A stretch of DNA of 64,000 nt, from positions 62,001 to 126,000 of the forward strand of contig JAEYRN010000044.1 of the NCBI GenBank assembly GCA_023435565.1, written 5' to 3'. The notes below the pieces were generated by a model. It made no database searches and had not been told where the DNA came from. It saw only the letters and a program-made list of their open reading frames with translations. This stretch comes from Bacillota bacterium. GTDB taxonomy: Bacteria > Bacillota > UBA4882 > UBA8346. Position 1 is the first letter of the stretch. Each line of letters begins with the position of its first letter. Made by a program: the position numbers and the translations under genes. Of the stretch, positions 45,740 to 54,244 are shown piece by piece.

Positions 45740-48700
45740 CGGTAAATTTTTTCGATGCGGACTTGGTAGTAAGCGCCGGGGCCGGTACCGGGAAAACCAG
45801 TGTTTTGACAAGCAAATATTTGAGTTTGTTAGAAGAGCGCCGGGCTGCAGTAAATGAGATTGTAGCAATCACTTTTACCAATAAAGCAGCAGCCGAGATG
45901 CGAAACCGGATCCGGCAGTCGGTTCAGGAGTATTTGAGAACAGCCGAACAGACTGAAGCGGTCGAATATTGGCAAACTCAGCTTATTAAACTAGAAAGTG
46001 CCAGAATTAGCACTTTCCATAGTTTTTGTTTGGGATTGGTACGGGAATACCCTTTAGAAGCAGGTATTCCACCGATTACCGGAATTTTAAATGATGGTGA
46101 AGAAGCAATCTATTTGAATGAGGCAACCTCTACCGTATTAACTCGGGAGTTCTATTTGGACAGCAGTTATCGTCAGATTTTAATAGGGCTGCTTCAAGAT
46201 TATGGCTGGGAGCAACTTTTAAAAGAATTGGCCGCACTTTACCGTTCTATAAGGGAAAGCGGCTTGACTTTTACCGAAGTAATGGAGATGACGACAGCCC
46301 GCCTTAGCCGCCCTTCCCGGTATAGTTTTAGAGAATTACTCCAAGAACTGTCCGATTTTATAGAATTTGGCCTTAGTCAAAAACTGACCGAACGGGGTGT
46401 TGAAATCATTGCCTCTTTTAAAGAAAAATGGCCGTTCTATCAAGAGATTTTGAATTCCGACGATCCATTCGAAGTAAAGGTTCCGATTTTAACTAAGATT
46501 CGAAAAGCGTTACCCGGAAATTTACCTAACGTTTTGAAAGAACGATTATCATTAATTCATGAGATGTTGGCTGGTGTTAGCCAACAATTGCTAGACCTGG
46601 AGTGTTTAAGGCGACTTCCGGTATTGGCAAGGCTTTTAGGAGAGATTGACCATGAGTATGCCGGGATCAAACAGGAAAACGGTTTAGTCGATTTTACCGA
46701 TCAGCAATTGTTAGCCCGGAATTTATTATTGGATTATCCCGATTTGGCGAACCGGATACGGCAGGGTATTTGTTATTTATTAGTAGATGAATTTCAAGAT
46801 ACCAACGGTTTACAGATGGATTTAATCTGTCAATTGGTAGGCGATGATTATCAAGGCGGGCGTTTAATGGCGGTTGGAGACATTAAGCAGTCGATTTACC
46901 GTTTTCGCGGGGCTGAAGCTGAATTAATTAACAATCTAAGTGATTTGGTACGGGACCGGGGTGGGAAGGTAGTCATTCTTTCGGATAACTATCGTTCGGA
47001 CCGGATAGTAATTGAATTTATCAATCGAATTTCCAACCGGCTTTTTGAGAATGAGACTTTTGAGTATCAACCACTCCAGGCGACCAAATCCGAACCAGGT
47101 TCCTGCATTGAGTTTTTATTAACCGGATCCGACGATCGGGTTTTGGAAGCCAGAATGATAGCTGCCCGTATTGGCCAAATGGTCTTTGAGACCCAGTCCG
47201 GGAAGAGTCCGATTAATTATGGAGATATAGTGTTACTGTTCAGGGCAGGAACTTCGGTGCTTCTTTATCAACAGGCTTTACAAAGCCTTGGGATTCCGTA
47301 CTATAATTCCTGTGGCGGAGATTTCTACCACTGTCAAGAGGTTGTCGATCAACTCAACTTACTGCGTTTAACACAACAACGTTATGATTCTTTAGCATTA
47401 TTGGCCCTTTTAACATCGCCTTATGTCGGTCTTTCTGAGGAGGGTCTTTTTTGGCTTGGTCGAAATGGCGATTTGGTAAAATTGTTTTATGAATATGAAG
47501 AATTTCCACCTGAAATTTCCCCGGTGGAACAAGAACGATTAAGAAATTTTCGTGACCTCCTGAATTTTTTCTTTGAAAATCGTGAGCTTCTCCAAATCCC
47601 GGCAATTATTAGGACCGCCCTTGAACGATGCCATTATCGGGAAATGCTTTGGGCATTACCTAACGGTTCACAGCGTGTGGCTAACCTGGAAAAGTTGTTG
47701 ACCAAGGCTGATGAATTTACGGCTAAAGGATTCCATGATTTAAACCGTTTTCTGTCTTATATCGCTGAATTGGAAGGAATGGGGATTTTGGAGAGTGAAG
47801 CTCCGACAGAGGCCGAGTTGGGGAATGTGGTCCGTTTAATGACAATTCACCGGGCAAAAGGATTGGAGTTCCCAATCGTAATCCTTCCGGAACTCGATCG
47901 ACCCTTTAATTTCCGTAACCAAGGGAACCTGGTCTTTCATAAACAGGTTGGTTTGGGGATGACTATTCCATTGGAAGATGAAAGTATCGCCGAACCTTCC
48001 ATTCTGGAGGAGATAAAACAAAAGAACAAAGGGGAGGAAATCTCGGAATTAAAACGTTTGCTTTATGTGGCGATGACCCGTGCCAAACAATGTCTAATAA
48101 TGGTTGGCTCCGGTTGCAGCAGTTCCCGAGGGGACAACCTGGAGACAGCCAATTCTTGGATGAGATGGTTTGAGCTTTTACTGCCCTTAAATGAAGCCGG
48201 TGAAACATTTAATTATGAAGGTATTCCGGTCCGGGTGATCCGTAATCTCCCAGAGGCTACGTATTTACCCCAAGCTAACCTTATACTTGATAGTGTTCTT
48301 TCAAAATTGGACAGTTATGATTTGCAATCAAAAGCCGGTCAGGAAGTAGCGGCAACAGTGGATATCAAAACGGAAATTTTAAAAGTTACCGAAATTCTCA
48401 CCTATCTGAATTGCCCCCGGCGTTATTTCTGGCAATATCGAATGCGGTTGAATCTCCCTAGTAAAAGAAGTGGAGAATTTGACACCTCGGGTTCCAAGGA
48501 TAACTTGGGAACTTTGATTGGTAACTTTATGCACCAAGCGGCCGGTCGGGAAAAGGACGATTGGCCTGAGGAACTGTGGGAAACAATGTTTGGCGAGCAG
48601 TCCGGGTTTGATCGGTCAATTATGAAGGAAGAGTTGCTTAGGATCTGGCGCAACTTCAGGAATAGCCCATATACGGAAAAAGCAGGAAAGTGCTGGGACG

Positions 48701-49098
48701 AAGTTCCGTTCCTTACGAAGTTGACACCGGTGATTCGGGTGGAGGGCAGGTTTGACAGGCTCATTCAGAACCAAACCGGAGAAATGCTATTGGTAGATTA
48801 CAAGACGCACCGGGTTTCGGCGGACCGGATAAATGAGATTGCCGTCTCTTATTATCCGCAATTACAATTATATGCTCTAGCAGTCAAGGCGTTATGGGGA
48901 AAACTTCCGGAACGGGCTATGCTATATTTTCCTTATCCTAATCGGGGAATAGAGGTTCCGTTGGATCGGAATTCCTTGGACCGGTTAGTATCGGCGGTTG
49001 AGAGGATGGCAGAGTTTGTCGCTTGTCATAACCGTCCAGGTGAATATCCGAAGAGTGGTAAATGCAAAGATTGTAGCTATCAATGGTGTTGCGGGTGA
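45706..49098 (+). CDS. addA: AddA-like UvrD-family helicase-nuclease subunit
   Basis: The 1130-residue protein has all main superfamily 1A motifs: AGAGTGKTSVL (Walker A), LLVDEFQDTNG (Walker B), VGDIKQSIYRFRGA, and TIHRAKGLEFPIVILPEL. The C-terminal nuclease has MLLVDYKTHR. It carries YLNCPRRYFWQY and ends KCKDCSYQWCCG: a possible Fe-S site like that of AddB, which is not the standard AddA pattern. The start is ATG 45706, with GGGAGG 9 bases upstream. It overlaps addB by 34 bp, so the two are translated as a unit. Confidence 0.9.
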   Translation: MAYSLNKQQAIAVNFFDADLVVSAGAGTGKTSVLTSKYLSLLEERRAAVNEIVAITFTNKAAAEMRNRIRQSVQEYLRTAEQTEAVEYWQTQLIKLESARISTFHSFCLGLVREYPLEAGIPPITGILNDGEEAIYLNEATSTVLTREFYLDSSYRQILIGLLQDYGWEQLLKELAALYRSIRESGLTFTEVMEMTTARLSRPSRYSFRELLQELSDFIEFGLSQKLTERGVEIIASFKEKWPFYQEILNSDDPFEVKVPILTKIRKALPGNLPNVLKERLSLIHEMLAGVSQQLLDLECLRRLPVLARLLGEIDHEYAGIKQENGLVDFTDQQLLARNLLLDYPDLANRIRQGICYLLVDEFQDTNGLQMDLICQLVGDDYQGGRLMAVGDIKQSIYRFRGAEAELINNLSDLVRDRGGKVVILSDNYRSDRIVIEFINRISNRLFENETFEYQPLQATKSEPGSCIEFLLTGSDDRVLEARMIAARIGQMVFETQSGKSPINYGDIVLLFRAGTSVLLYQQALQSLGIPYYNSCGGDFYHCQEVVDQLNLLRLTQQRYDSLALLALLTSPYVGLSEEGLFWLGRNGDLVKLFYEYEEFPPEISPVEQERLRNFRDLLNFFFENRELLQIPAIIRTALERCHYREMLWALPNGSQRVANLEKLLTKADEFTAKGFHDLNRFLSYIAELEGMGILESEAPTEAELGNVVRLMTIHRAKGLEFPIVILPELDRPFNFRNQGNLVFHKQVGLGMTIPLEDESIAEPSILEEIKQKNKGEEISELKRLLYVAMTRAKQCLIMVGSGCSSSRGDNLETANSWMRWFELLLPLNEAGETFNYEGIPVRVIRNLPEATYLPQANLILDSVLSKLDSYDLQSKAGQEVAATVDIKTEILKVTEILTYLNCPRRYFWQYRMRLNLPSKRSGEFDTSGSKDNLGTLIGNFMHQAAGREKDDWPEELWETMFGEQSGFDRSIMKEELLRIWRNFRNSPYTEKAGKCWDEVPFLTKLTPVIRVEGRFDRLIQNQTGEMLLVDYKTHRVSADRINEIAVSYYPQLQLYALAVKALWGKLPERAMLYFPYPNRGIEVPLDRNSLDRLVSAVERMAEFVACHNRPGEYPKSGKCKDCSYQWCCG

Positions 49099-49203
49099 GG
49101 AGATTAATGAAGGAGCCAACGGCCCACCCGGAACGCCGATTACGGTTATGGAATTGGTGAGTGAAGTTTAATGTTAGATATTATTTAAGCTAAAAAAATG
49201 TTT

Positions 49204-49239
49204 TTACGCGTAAAGTTTAACGCGTAACGCGTGATTGAC
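49204..49239. repeat. ACGCGT-type dispersed repeat, copy at the folE2 stop
   Basis: TTACGCGTAAAG followed by TTTAACGCGTAACGCGTG covers the end of folE2. Related copies are at 14509-14526 and 16195-16227. In both folE2 and the SpsF-AKR gene the last codons are GTT ACG CGT TAA. Confidence 0.65.
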
Positions 49240-50023
49240 TATCCTCCACATGCGAGGCAAAGGCGCTGTGGTTATGGATTGATTCAAAGCTCTCCACCTC
49301 AACTTGAAACCATTTGATCCGAGAGTCGGTACGAAGGGCCAGGACCGAGTCACGCAGAATATCCTCAACGAACTTAGGATTTTGATAGGCGGTTTCGGTA
49401 ACGTATTTTTCATCGTCCCGTTTTAAGACCGGAAAGACGGGGCAACTGCCTTGAATCCTTAGTAACTCGATTAAATCCTCCAGCCAAATGATTTTTCCGG
49501 GATAATCGGCTTTTATTAGAGTACGAATAACAGCCCTTTGATTGTGGGCCCCGAAATCGGAGATCTCTTTGCTACAGGGGCAGAGAGAAAGAACAGGAAT
49601 TTCAGCTCCCATATGAAATATATACTTATTTTCCGGTTGTTTTAAGATGCCTTTAAATTCGCAACAATAATCAAGATAGCCGGTGATTCGGCTGACAGGG
49701 GCCGGGAGAGGCAAAAAGTAGCGGAATTTTAGATTTATCTCCGCCTCGGCAACTTCTAAGTTAGAACAGAGTTCTTTTAAGAGTTGGCGAATCTCGGCGG
49801 CGCCAACCGGTTTTTCGCTCCAGGCCATGAGTAGTTCCATAAAACGGCTGAGGTGGGTCCCCTTAAAATGATGGGGTAGGGTGACTGAGATGGCTACGTT
49901 TGATTGGACTTCCTGGTAACCGCCGTTTTTCATCCGGATTTGGAAAGGAAGATGCACGTCTTTCAAACCCACCCGTTGGATCTCTATTCCCCGTTCATCT
50001 TTCATACTTTGGACGTCGATCAT
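49217..50023 (-). CDS. folE2: GTP cyclohydrolase FolE2
   Basis: The 268-residue protein matches the FolE2/MptA family: HFKGTHLSRFMELL near the start and VLSLCPCSKEISDFGAHNQRA, which holds the metal-binding cysteine (CPCSKEIS) and downstream histidine. Its length is normal. It converts GTP to 7,8-dihydroneopterin triphosphate for folate and queuosine-type pathways, using metals other than zinc if needed. It is divergent from the deacetylase gene. Its last codons lie within the ACGCGT repeat. Confidence 0.95.
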   Translation of the reverse strand: MIDVQSMKDERGIEIQRVGLKDVHLPFQIRMKNGGYQEVQSNVAISVTLPHHFKGTHLSRFMELLMAWSEKPVGAAEIRQLLKELCSNLEVAEAEINLKFRYFLPLPAPVSRITGYLDYCCEFKGILKQPENKYIFHMGAEIPVLSLCPCSKEISDFGAHNQRAVIRTLIKADYPGKIIWLEDLIELLRIQGSCPVFPVLKRDDEKYVTETAYQNPKFVEDILRDSVLALRTDSRIKWFQVEVESFESIHNHSAFASHVEDSQSRVTR

Positions 50024-50245
50024 CTTATTTCCGCCTCTCTAGGGATATTATTTCGGTTAACTTTTTCGGCATACAATGGGAATGTCCTACCGGAAAAGTT
50101 TTTTTTGTTGGATATTATTTTAGGAGGCAATCAAATATCAGTAATTTATTATCGATTTTTATATTTTTCCATCATTTTATTGCAGGAGAAATCATGTCCG
50201 CGACTGAAATATTCTCCCAATAATCACGAAAAGCGGGGGAGAACT

Positions 50246-51274
50246 GTGCGTTTAAAAATTTTTGCAATGCTAACGGCTTTTGTAGTTACCTTGAATCTGG
50301 GTTTATCGACTTGGAGAACTTATGCTGGAAATGGTGAATCATTACCGCCAAATGAATTGGGACGAATCATGGTTTTGGAATATCATTTAATTGGTTATCC
50401 TGAAGCCCAATGGCGCAGGACCCCTGAAAATTTCCGAAAAGATTTGGAGATGTTGTATAAGAACGATTACTATCCAATACCGTTACAGGATTTAGTGAAT
50501 GGGAATATAAAGACACCGGCCGGAAAGACTCCTTTTGTGATTACTTTTGACGATTCCAGCGCAGGTCAATTCCGTTACCTAAAAAAAGGTGATCGGCTGG
50601 AGATTGATCCCCAATCGGGAGTTGGAATCATGGAGCGGTTTAAAAGAGAACACCCCGACTTTCCGTTGACAGCTACCTTTTATGTACTGCCGGGTACCGG
50701 TCGAAACCAACGGCTTTTCGGGCAAGAAGAATATATTCAAGAAAAGCTGGACTTTCTTGTTCAAAATGGGTATGAAATTGGGAACCACAGTTACTGGCAT
50801 GAAAACTTGGGTAAAGTTGATGATATTGCGGTCCAAAAACAATTAGCCCTTGCAGTTAAGGAGATTCAATCTTTCGTTCCCGGCTATCAAGTGAGGAGTT
50901 TTGCGCTACCATACGGAATTCACCCTAAAAATCGAATATTAGCCAGGCGGGGTGAATATCAGGGTACCAAGTATCATCATAATTCGGTGATGTTGGTAGG
51001 GTCCGGGCCGGTACCGTCTCCTTATTCGGCTGAGTTCAATTCTTATAAAATGGAACGGATTCAGGCCGGAGATACGCCTTGGGGGCCGAAAAGTTATGTA
51101 GAGCGGTACCAAAAAAATCCTTCGTTACGTTTTGTCAGCGATGGTGACCCGATTAAGATTACTATTCCCAAGGATTTGCATGGGAAATTGAGTCAAAAAC
51201 TATCGCAAAAATATAAATTACATATGTCGGACGAGTTAACCCCTCTAATGCCGGTTAATAAAACTAAAAATTGA
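50246..51274 (+). CDS. Secreted polysaccharide deacetylase
   Basis: The 342-residue protein starts at GTG 50246 with GGGGGAG just upstream; the longer frame runs antisense into folE2. A signal peptide (IFAMLTAFVVTLNLGLSTWRTYA) is followed by the NodB-like domain with VITFDDSSAGQF (metal-binding D) and EIGNHSYWHENL (H..H). It removes acetyl groups from N-acetylated glycans in the wall or on surface polymers. Its gene is divergent from folE2 across 220 bp. Confidence 0.88.
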   Translation: MRLKIFAMLTAFVVTLNLGLSTWRTYAGNGESLPPNELGRIMVLEYHLIGYPEAQWRRTPENFRKDLEMLYKNDYYPIPLQDLVNGNIKTPAGKTPFVITFDDSSAGQFRYLKKGDRLEIDPQSGVGIMERFKREHPDFPLTATFYVLPGTGRNQRLFGQEEYIQEKLDFLVQNGYEIGNHSYWHENLGKVDDIAVQKQLALAVKEIQSFVPGYQVRSFALPYGIHPKNRILARRGEYQGTKYHHNSVMLVGSGPVPSPYSAEFNSYKMERIQAGDTPWGPKSYVERYQKNPSLRFVSDGDPIKITIPKDLHGKLSQKLSQKYKLHMSDELTPLMPVNKTKN

Positions 51275-51299
51275 TTTAATTAAGCATTAATCACGTGGA

Positions 51300-51361
51300 C
51301 TCTGTGTCTCTGCGCCTCTGTGGCTAATATTTATTGGCCACAGCGACACGGAGACACAGAG
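51300..51361. repeat. 25-bp-arm inverted repeat downstream of the deacetylase
   Basis: CTCTGTGTCTCTGCG... (51300-51324) pairs with 51337-51361 with four mismatches, three of which keep G-U pairing on one strand. Repeats with CTCTGTGTCTC are common in bacterial intergenic DNA. It may act as a bidirectional terminator between two convergent genes. Confidence 0.6.
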
Positions 51362-51368
51362 AAAGAAT

Positions 51369-51506
51369 TTAATTATCCTTGTCTGAAGAACCGCGAAAAA
51401 CAACCAGCATTAATTTGGTCAAAAAATAGAATAGAATTAATACTAGAAAAACACCGCCCATACCGTAACCGGTAGCTTTGAAACTTTGGATAATAGTTTC
51501 ATTCAT
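51369..51506 (-). CDS. OadG-like small membrane subunit (45 residues)
   Basis: This short gene reads MNETIIQSFKATGYGMGG followed by a hydrophobic helix (VFLVLILFYFLTKLMLVVF) and a polar tail RGSSDKDN. One N-terminal helix and the G-x-G-MxGVF pattern match OadG/gamma-type subunits of Na+-translocating decarboxylases. AGGAGGG lies eight bases before the ATG. It is 58 bp downstream of the oadB paralogue on the same strand. It anchors or assembles the beta subunit. Confidence 0.8.
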   Translation of the reverse strand: MNETIIQSFKATGYGMGGVFLVLILFYFLTKLMLVVFRGSSDKDN

Positions 51507-51564
51507 AATTAATCCCTCCTACTTTGAGGATAAATTTAAGACACTTAGAAATTGACGAGGACTA

Positions 51565-52710
51565 CTATTTTATAAGCGCCGGTATTATTGCTAATAATAA
51601 ACCGCCGGCGACGATAGACCCCAGTTGTCCGGCAACATTTGCGCTAACGGCTTGCATTAATACGAAATTAGTTGGGTCTTCTTTTTGGGCCATTCTCTGA
51701 ATAACCCTGGCCGACATTGGGAAAGCGGAGATTCCAGCAGCGCCGATCATTGGATTGACTTTCCGTTTTAAGAAAAGGTTTAATAATTTGGCGAATAGAA
51801 CACCGCCGGCGGTATCAAAGATAAAAGCGACCAATCCTAAGACCATTATTAATATAGTTGCCGGATTGAGAAACTTGTCAGCCCCCATAGTCGAACCGAT
51901 GGTAATACCCAAGAGCAAGGTGACCAAATTGGCCAATTCGCTTTGAGCGGCTTTCGAAAGACGATCTAGAACCCCGCATTCCCGGATCAGGTTACCAAAC
52001 ATCAACGAACCGACAAGAGCTACGCTGATTGGGGCAATCACCCCTGCGACAACTGTAACCATAATCGGGAATAAAATCTTTACCGTTTTTGGGATTTTAA
52101 CTTCATGGGTTTCCATCCGAATCATTCGTTCCCGTTTATTGGTTAATAACTTGATAACCGGTGGTTGGATGATTGGAACCAACGACATATAAGAATAGGC
52201 TGCTACCGTAATCGGAGCTAACAAATTTTTGGCGAATTTATTCGCTACATAAATTGAAGTAGGCCCGTCTGCAGCTCCAATAATTCCGATGGAAGCAGCT
52301 TCTTTTAAACCAATGTGTATACCGAGACCAAGATCTTTTAGCCAGTTGCCCAGGAAAAGGGATGCGATCATGGTGGCAAAAATTCCAAACTGAGCTGCGG
52401 CCCCAAAAAAGAGCATAAATGGGTTTTGTAGTAGTGGTCCGAAATCAATCATTGCTCCCACCGCGATGAAAATTAATACCGGAAAAAGCTCGTTTTTAAT
52501 TCCGGCGTTATAAAGGACCGATAAAAATCCATCATGGCCGATTGCCGAGGAGAACGGAATATTGGCAAGAATCGCTCCAAACCCGATGGGTAATAAGAGC
52601 ATTGGTTCATAATCTTTGGCAATGGCAAGATAAATTAAGACCCCTCCAATCGCCATCATTATCAACCGTCCTAAATCCATTCCCAAAATACCTTGGAGAA
52701 GCTCTTGCAT
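51565..52710 (-). CDS. Na+-translocating decarboxylase beta subunit (OadB), paralogue 1
   Basis: The 381-residue membrane protein has about nine helices and the family core EAASIGIIGAADGPTSIY, containing the aspartate of the Na+ site, and GNLIRECGVLDRLSKAAQ. It carries out the decarboxylation and Na+ export step of oxaloacetate, methylmalonyl-CoA or glutaconyl-CoA decarboxylases. GGAGG lies 7 bases before the ATG. It forms a unit with the 45-residue OadG-like gene. A second paralogue is at 54245. Confidence 0.93.
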   Translation of the reverse strand: MQELLQGILGMDLGRLIMMAIGGVLIYLAIAKDYEPMLLLPIGFGAILANIPFSSAIGHDGFLSVLYNAGIKNELFPVLIFIAVGAMIDFGPLLQNPFMLFFGAAAQFGIFATMIASLFLGNWLKDLGLGIHIGLKEAASIGIIGAADGPTSIYVANKFAKNLLAPITVAAYSYMSLVPIIQPPVIKLLTNKRERMIRMETHEVKIPKTVKILFPIMVTVVAGVIAPISVALVGSLMFGNLIRECGVLDRLSKAAQSELANLVTLLLGITIGSTMGADKFLNPATILIMVLGLVAFIFDTAGGVLFAKLLNLFLKRKVNPMIGAAGISAFPMSARVIQRMAQKEDPTNFVLMQAVSANVAGQLGSIVAGGLLLAIIPALIK

Positions 52711-52812
52711 AAGTTGACCTCCTGATTTATCTTAGGCTAATGTACAAGTTTAATTTATCACATCTAAAAAATAATGTCATCTATGTAATTATTTCATCCT
52801 ATTACAGCAGAA

Positions 52813-52855
52813 ATAAGTTGAATTAAAATCATTAGTTAAATTTAATTCAACTTAT
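52813..52855. promoter_or_regulatory. 15-bp perfect inverted repeat between the divergent decarboxylase operons
   Basis: ATAAGTTGAATTAAA (52813-52827) and its exact complement (52841-52855) are separated by 13 bases. The position, between two divergent Na+-decarboxylase gene sets and upstream of a promoter, suggests an operator. A hairpin is the alternative. Confidence 0.45.
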
Positions 52856-52881
52856 ATAGAAAACTAGATTATTTAATTGAT

Positions 52882-52911
52882 TTGATAACGATACAACATT
52901 AAGTGTATAAT
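52882..52911 (+). promoter_or_regulatory. Sigma-A-type promoter for the OadG-like gene
   Basis: TTGATA at 52882-52887, an 18-base spacer and TATAAT at 52906-52911 lie 37 bp before the TTG start at 52949. Confidence 0.6.
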
Positions 52912-52948
52912 AGTAGCATGTAATCGTTGGCAAAGGGGGATTTGGGTT

Positions 52949-53227
52949 TTGAATGAAATCGTTTCATTTAACTGGGGATTTTTTTTGTTGGGACTAATTT
53001 TTTTTCTATTAATTTTGATAACAACGATGCTTCGCAAAATTATTATATTGTTAACTGAATTTCAGGATCGCTTGGGACAAACTGATACTTCAAAGATAGT
53101 TGAATATAGCCGTGAGAGACCGGACATGGAATGTACGGAAGAAGAATTGGCGGTGATTACGGCGGTTCTTACCAAACTGATGCCTGATAAAAAGTTAAAT
53201 ATTGTCAATTTAAAGTTGATTCAATAA
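52949..53227 (+). CDS. OadG-like small membrane subunit (92 residues)
   Basis: The 92-residue protein starts at TTG. One membrane helix (FFLLGLIFFLLILITTMLRK) is followed by a soluble tail with EEELAVITAVLTKLMPDKKLNIVNLKLIQ. The tail ending NLKLIQ/RLKLIQ is shared with the 82-residue protein at 53581, so the two are paralogues. It probably is a gamma-type subunit. It lies alone between its own promoter and terminator. Confidence 0.72.
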   Translation: MNEIVSFNWGFFLLGLIFFLLILITTMLRKIIILLTEFQDRLGQTDTSKIVEYSRERPDMECTEEELAVITAVLTKLMPDKKLNIVNLKLIQ

Positions 53228-53285
53228 ATTTTAAGCTACTTATTATGATATTCAAAAATATAGATAACGCTTATTCTTAGATTAT

Positions 53286-53310
53286 GAAGCCGGTTCTTCC
53301 GGCTTTTTTC
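53286..53310 (+). terminator. Terminator after the 92-residue OadG-like gene
   Basis: AAGCCGG-TTCTT-CCGGCTT followed by a T run lies 60 bp downstream of the stop codon. Confidence 0.8.
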
Positions 53311-53580
53311 ATATTCATACCATTGTTGGTTTTTTTAGGATAATAATTCATTTAGGTTAGATTTAGGTTAATTTTATCTTAAAGCAAGTTTAATATTGTT
53401 GACCAAATAGGATTTAACGATTATGATAAGAATGGCCAAATATTGAAAATAGGCATTTAACTTTTGTTTTATTTGAAATAATGAATAATATTTTTCCCAT
53501 ATCGTTATCAGAATTTTATATATAAAAGTGTTTGGATTAGTGAAAAAAGTCACAAACTGCGTAAAAAGGAGGGGGCATCA
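53311..53580. other. AT-rich gap before the decarboxylase operon
   Basis: No gene is seen. The region probably holds the promoter of the decarboxylase operon that starts at 53581, but no clear pair of promoter boxes stands out. Confidence 0.35.
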
Positions 53581-53829
53581 TTGGAAGACATCTTGAACAC
53601 TGGGTTAGTATTGCTGGTTTTAGGGATGACTATGGTTTTTACGGTTTTATTATTTCTAATGTTGGTAATGCAGATTATGTCTAAAATCATTAACGGTGGT
53701 TTAAGGACAAAAACAAGCCCGTTTAGTGGGAATGCCAATGAAGAAGAGTTAGTCGTGATTATGAGTGTTTTAAATACACTAAATCCTGGTGTTGAAATGG
53801 CTAATATCCGGTTAAAATTAATTCAATGA
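53581..53829 (+). CDS. oadG: OadG-family gamma subunit
   Basis: The 82-residue protein starts at TTG with AAGGAGGG nine bases upstream. A single N-terminal helix (LVLLVLGMTMVFTVLLFLMLVMQIM) has the OadG pattern LGMxMVF. The tail EEELVVIMSVLNTLNPGVEMANIRLKLIQ matches the paralogue at 52949. It links the beta subunit to the carboxyltransferase and contributes to assembly. It opens the operon oadG-biotin carrier-oadB-oadA. Confidence 0.85.
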   Translation: MEDILNTGLVLLVLGMTMVFTVLLFLMLVMQIMSKIINGGLRTKTSPFSGNANEEELVVIMSVLNTLNPGVEMANIRLKLIQ

Positions 53830-53847
53830 AATTATGGAGGAAAAGTG

Positions 53848-54225
53848 ATGAAAAGCTATCGCGTATCTGTAAACGGTAAAACTTATGAAGTCGTTGTAGA
53901 AGAAACCTCAAATTCCGGTATGGGTCAAGTGGCCGCAGCCGTTCCCCAAAGTGAAACCAAAACAGTTAATACCAATCCAAGCACTGTTGTCAGTAGGGGA
54001 CCTGTTACTGAAGGAACCCCGGTTAATGCGCCGCTCTCGGGTTCAATTTTATCAATTAAGGTCAAACCAGGTGATTCGGTTAAATTTGGCCAGGTTTTAT
54101 TAACCTTGGAAGCATTGAAAATGGAGAATGAAATTGTAGCTCCGGCAACGGGTGTAGTGAAGGAAATTTACGTTCAAGCCGGCGCCATGGTCAATGTTGG
54201 AGATGTCTTGGCTGTCCTTGGTTAA
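53848..54225 (+). CDS. Biotin carboxyl carrier subunit
   Basis: The 125-residue protein has a biotinyl domain in its last ~75 residues, with the biotin lysine in LEALKMENEIVAP. A Pro/Ala/Thr-rich linker precedes it. It carries the carboxyl group from OadA to OadB. The start is ATG 53848 (GGAGG eight bases upstream; a GTG at 53845 is also possible). It sits between the gamma and beta genes. Confidence 0.92.
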   Translation: MKSYRVSVNGKTYEVVVEETSNSGMGQVAAAVPQSETKTVNTNPSTVVSRGPVTEGTPVNAPLSGSILSIKVKPGDSVKFGQVLLTLEALKMENEIVAPATGVVKEIYVQAGAMVNVGDVLAVLG

Positions 54226-54244
54226 TTTATAGGAGGTTTCTAAT

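Noticed and set aside
49904..50245. Longer N-terminus for the polysaccharide deacetylase
   Set aside because: It would run antisense into folE2 and place the signal peptide internally. GTG 50246 with GGGGGAG fits better.
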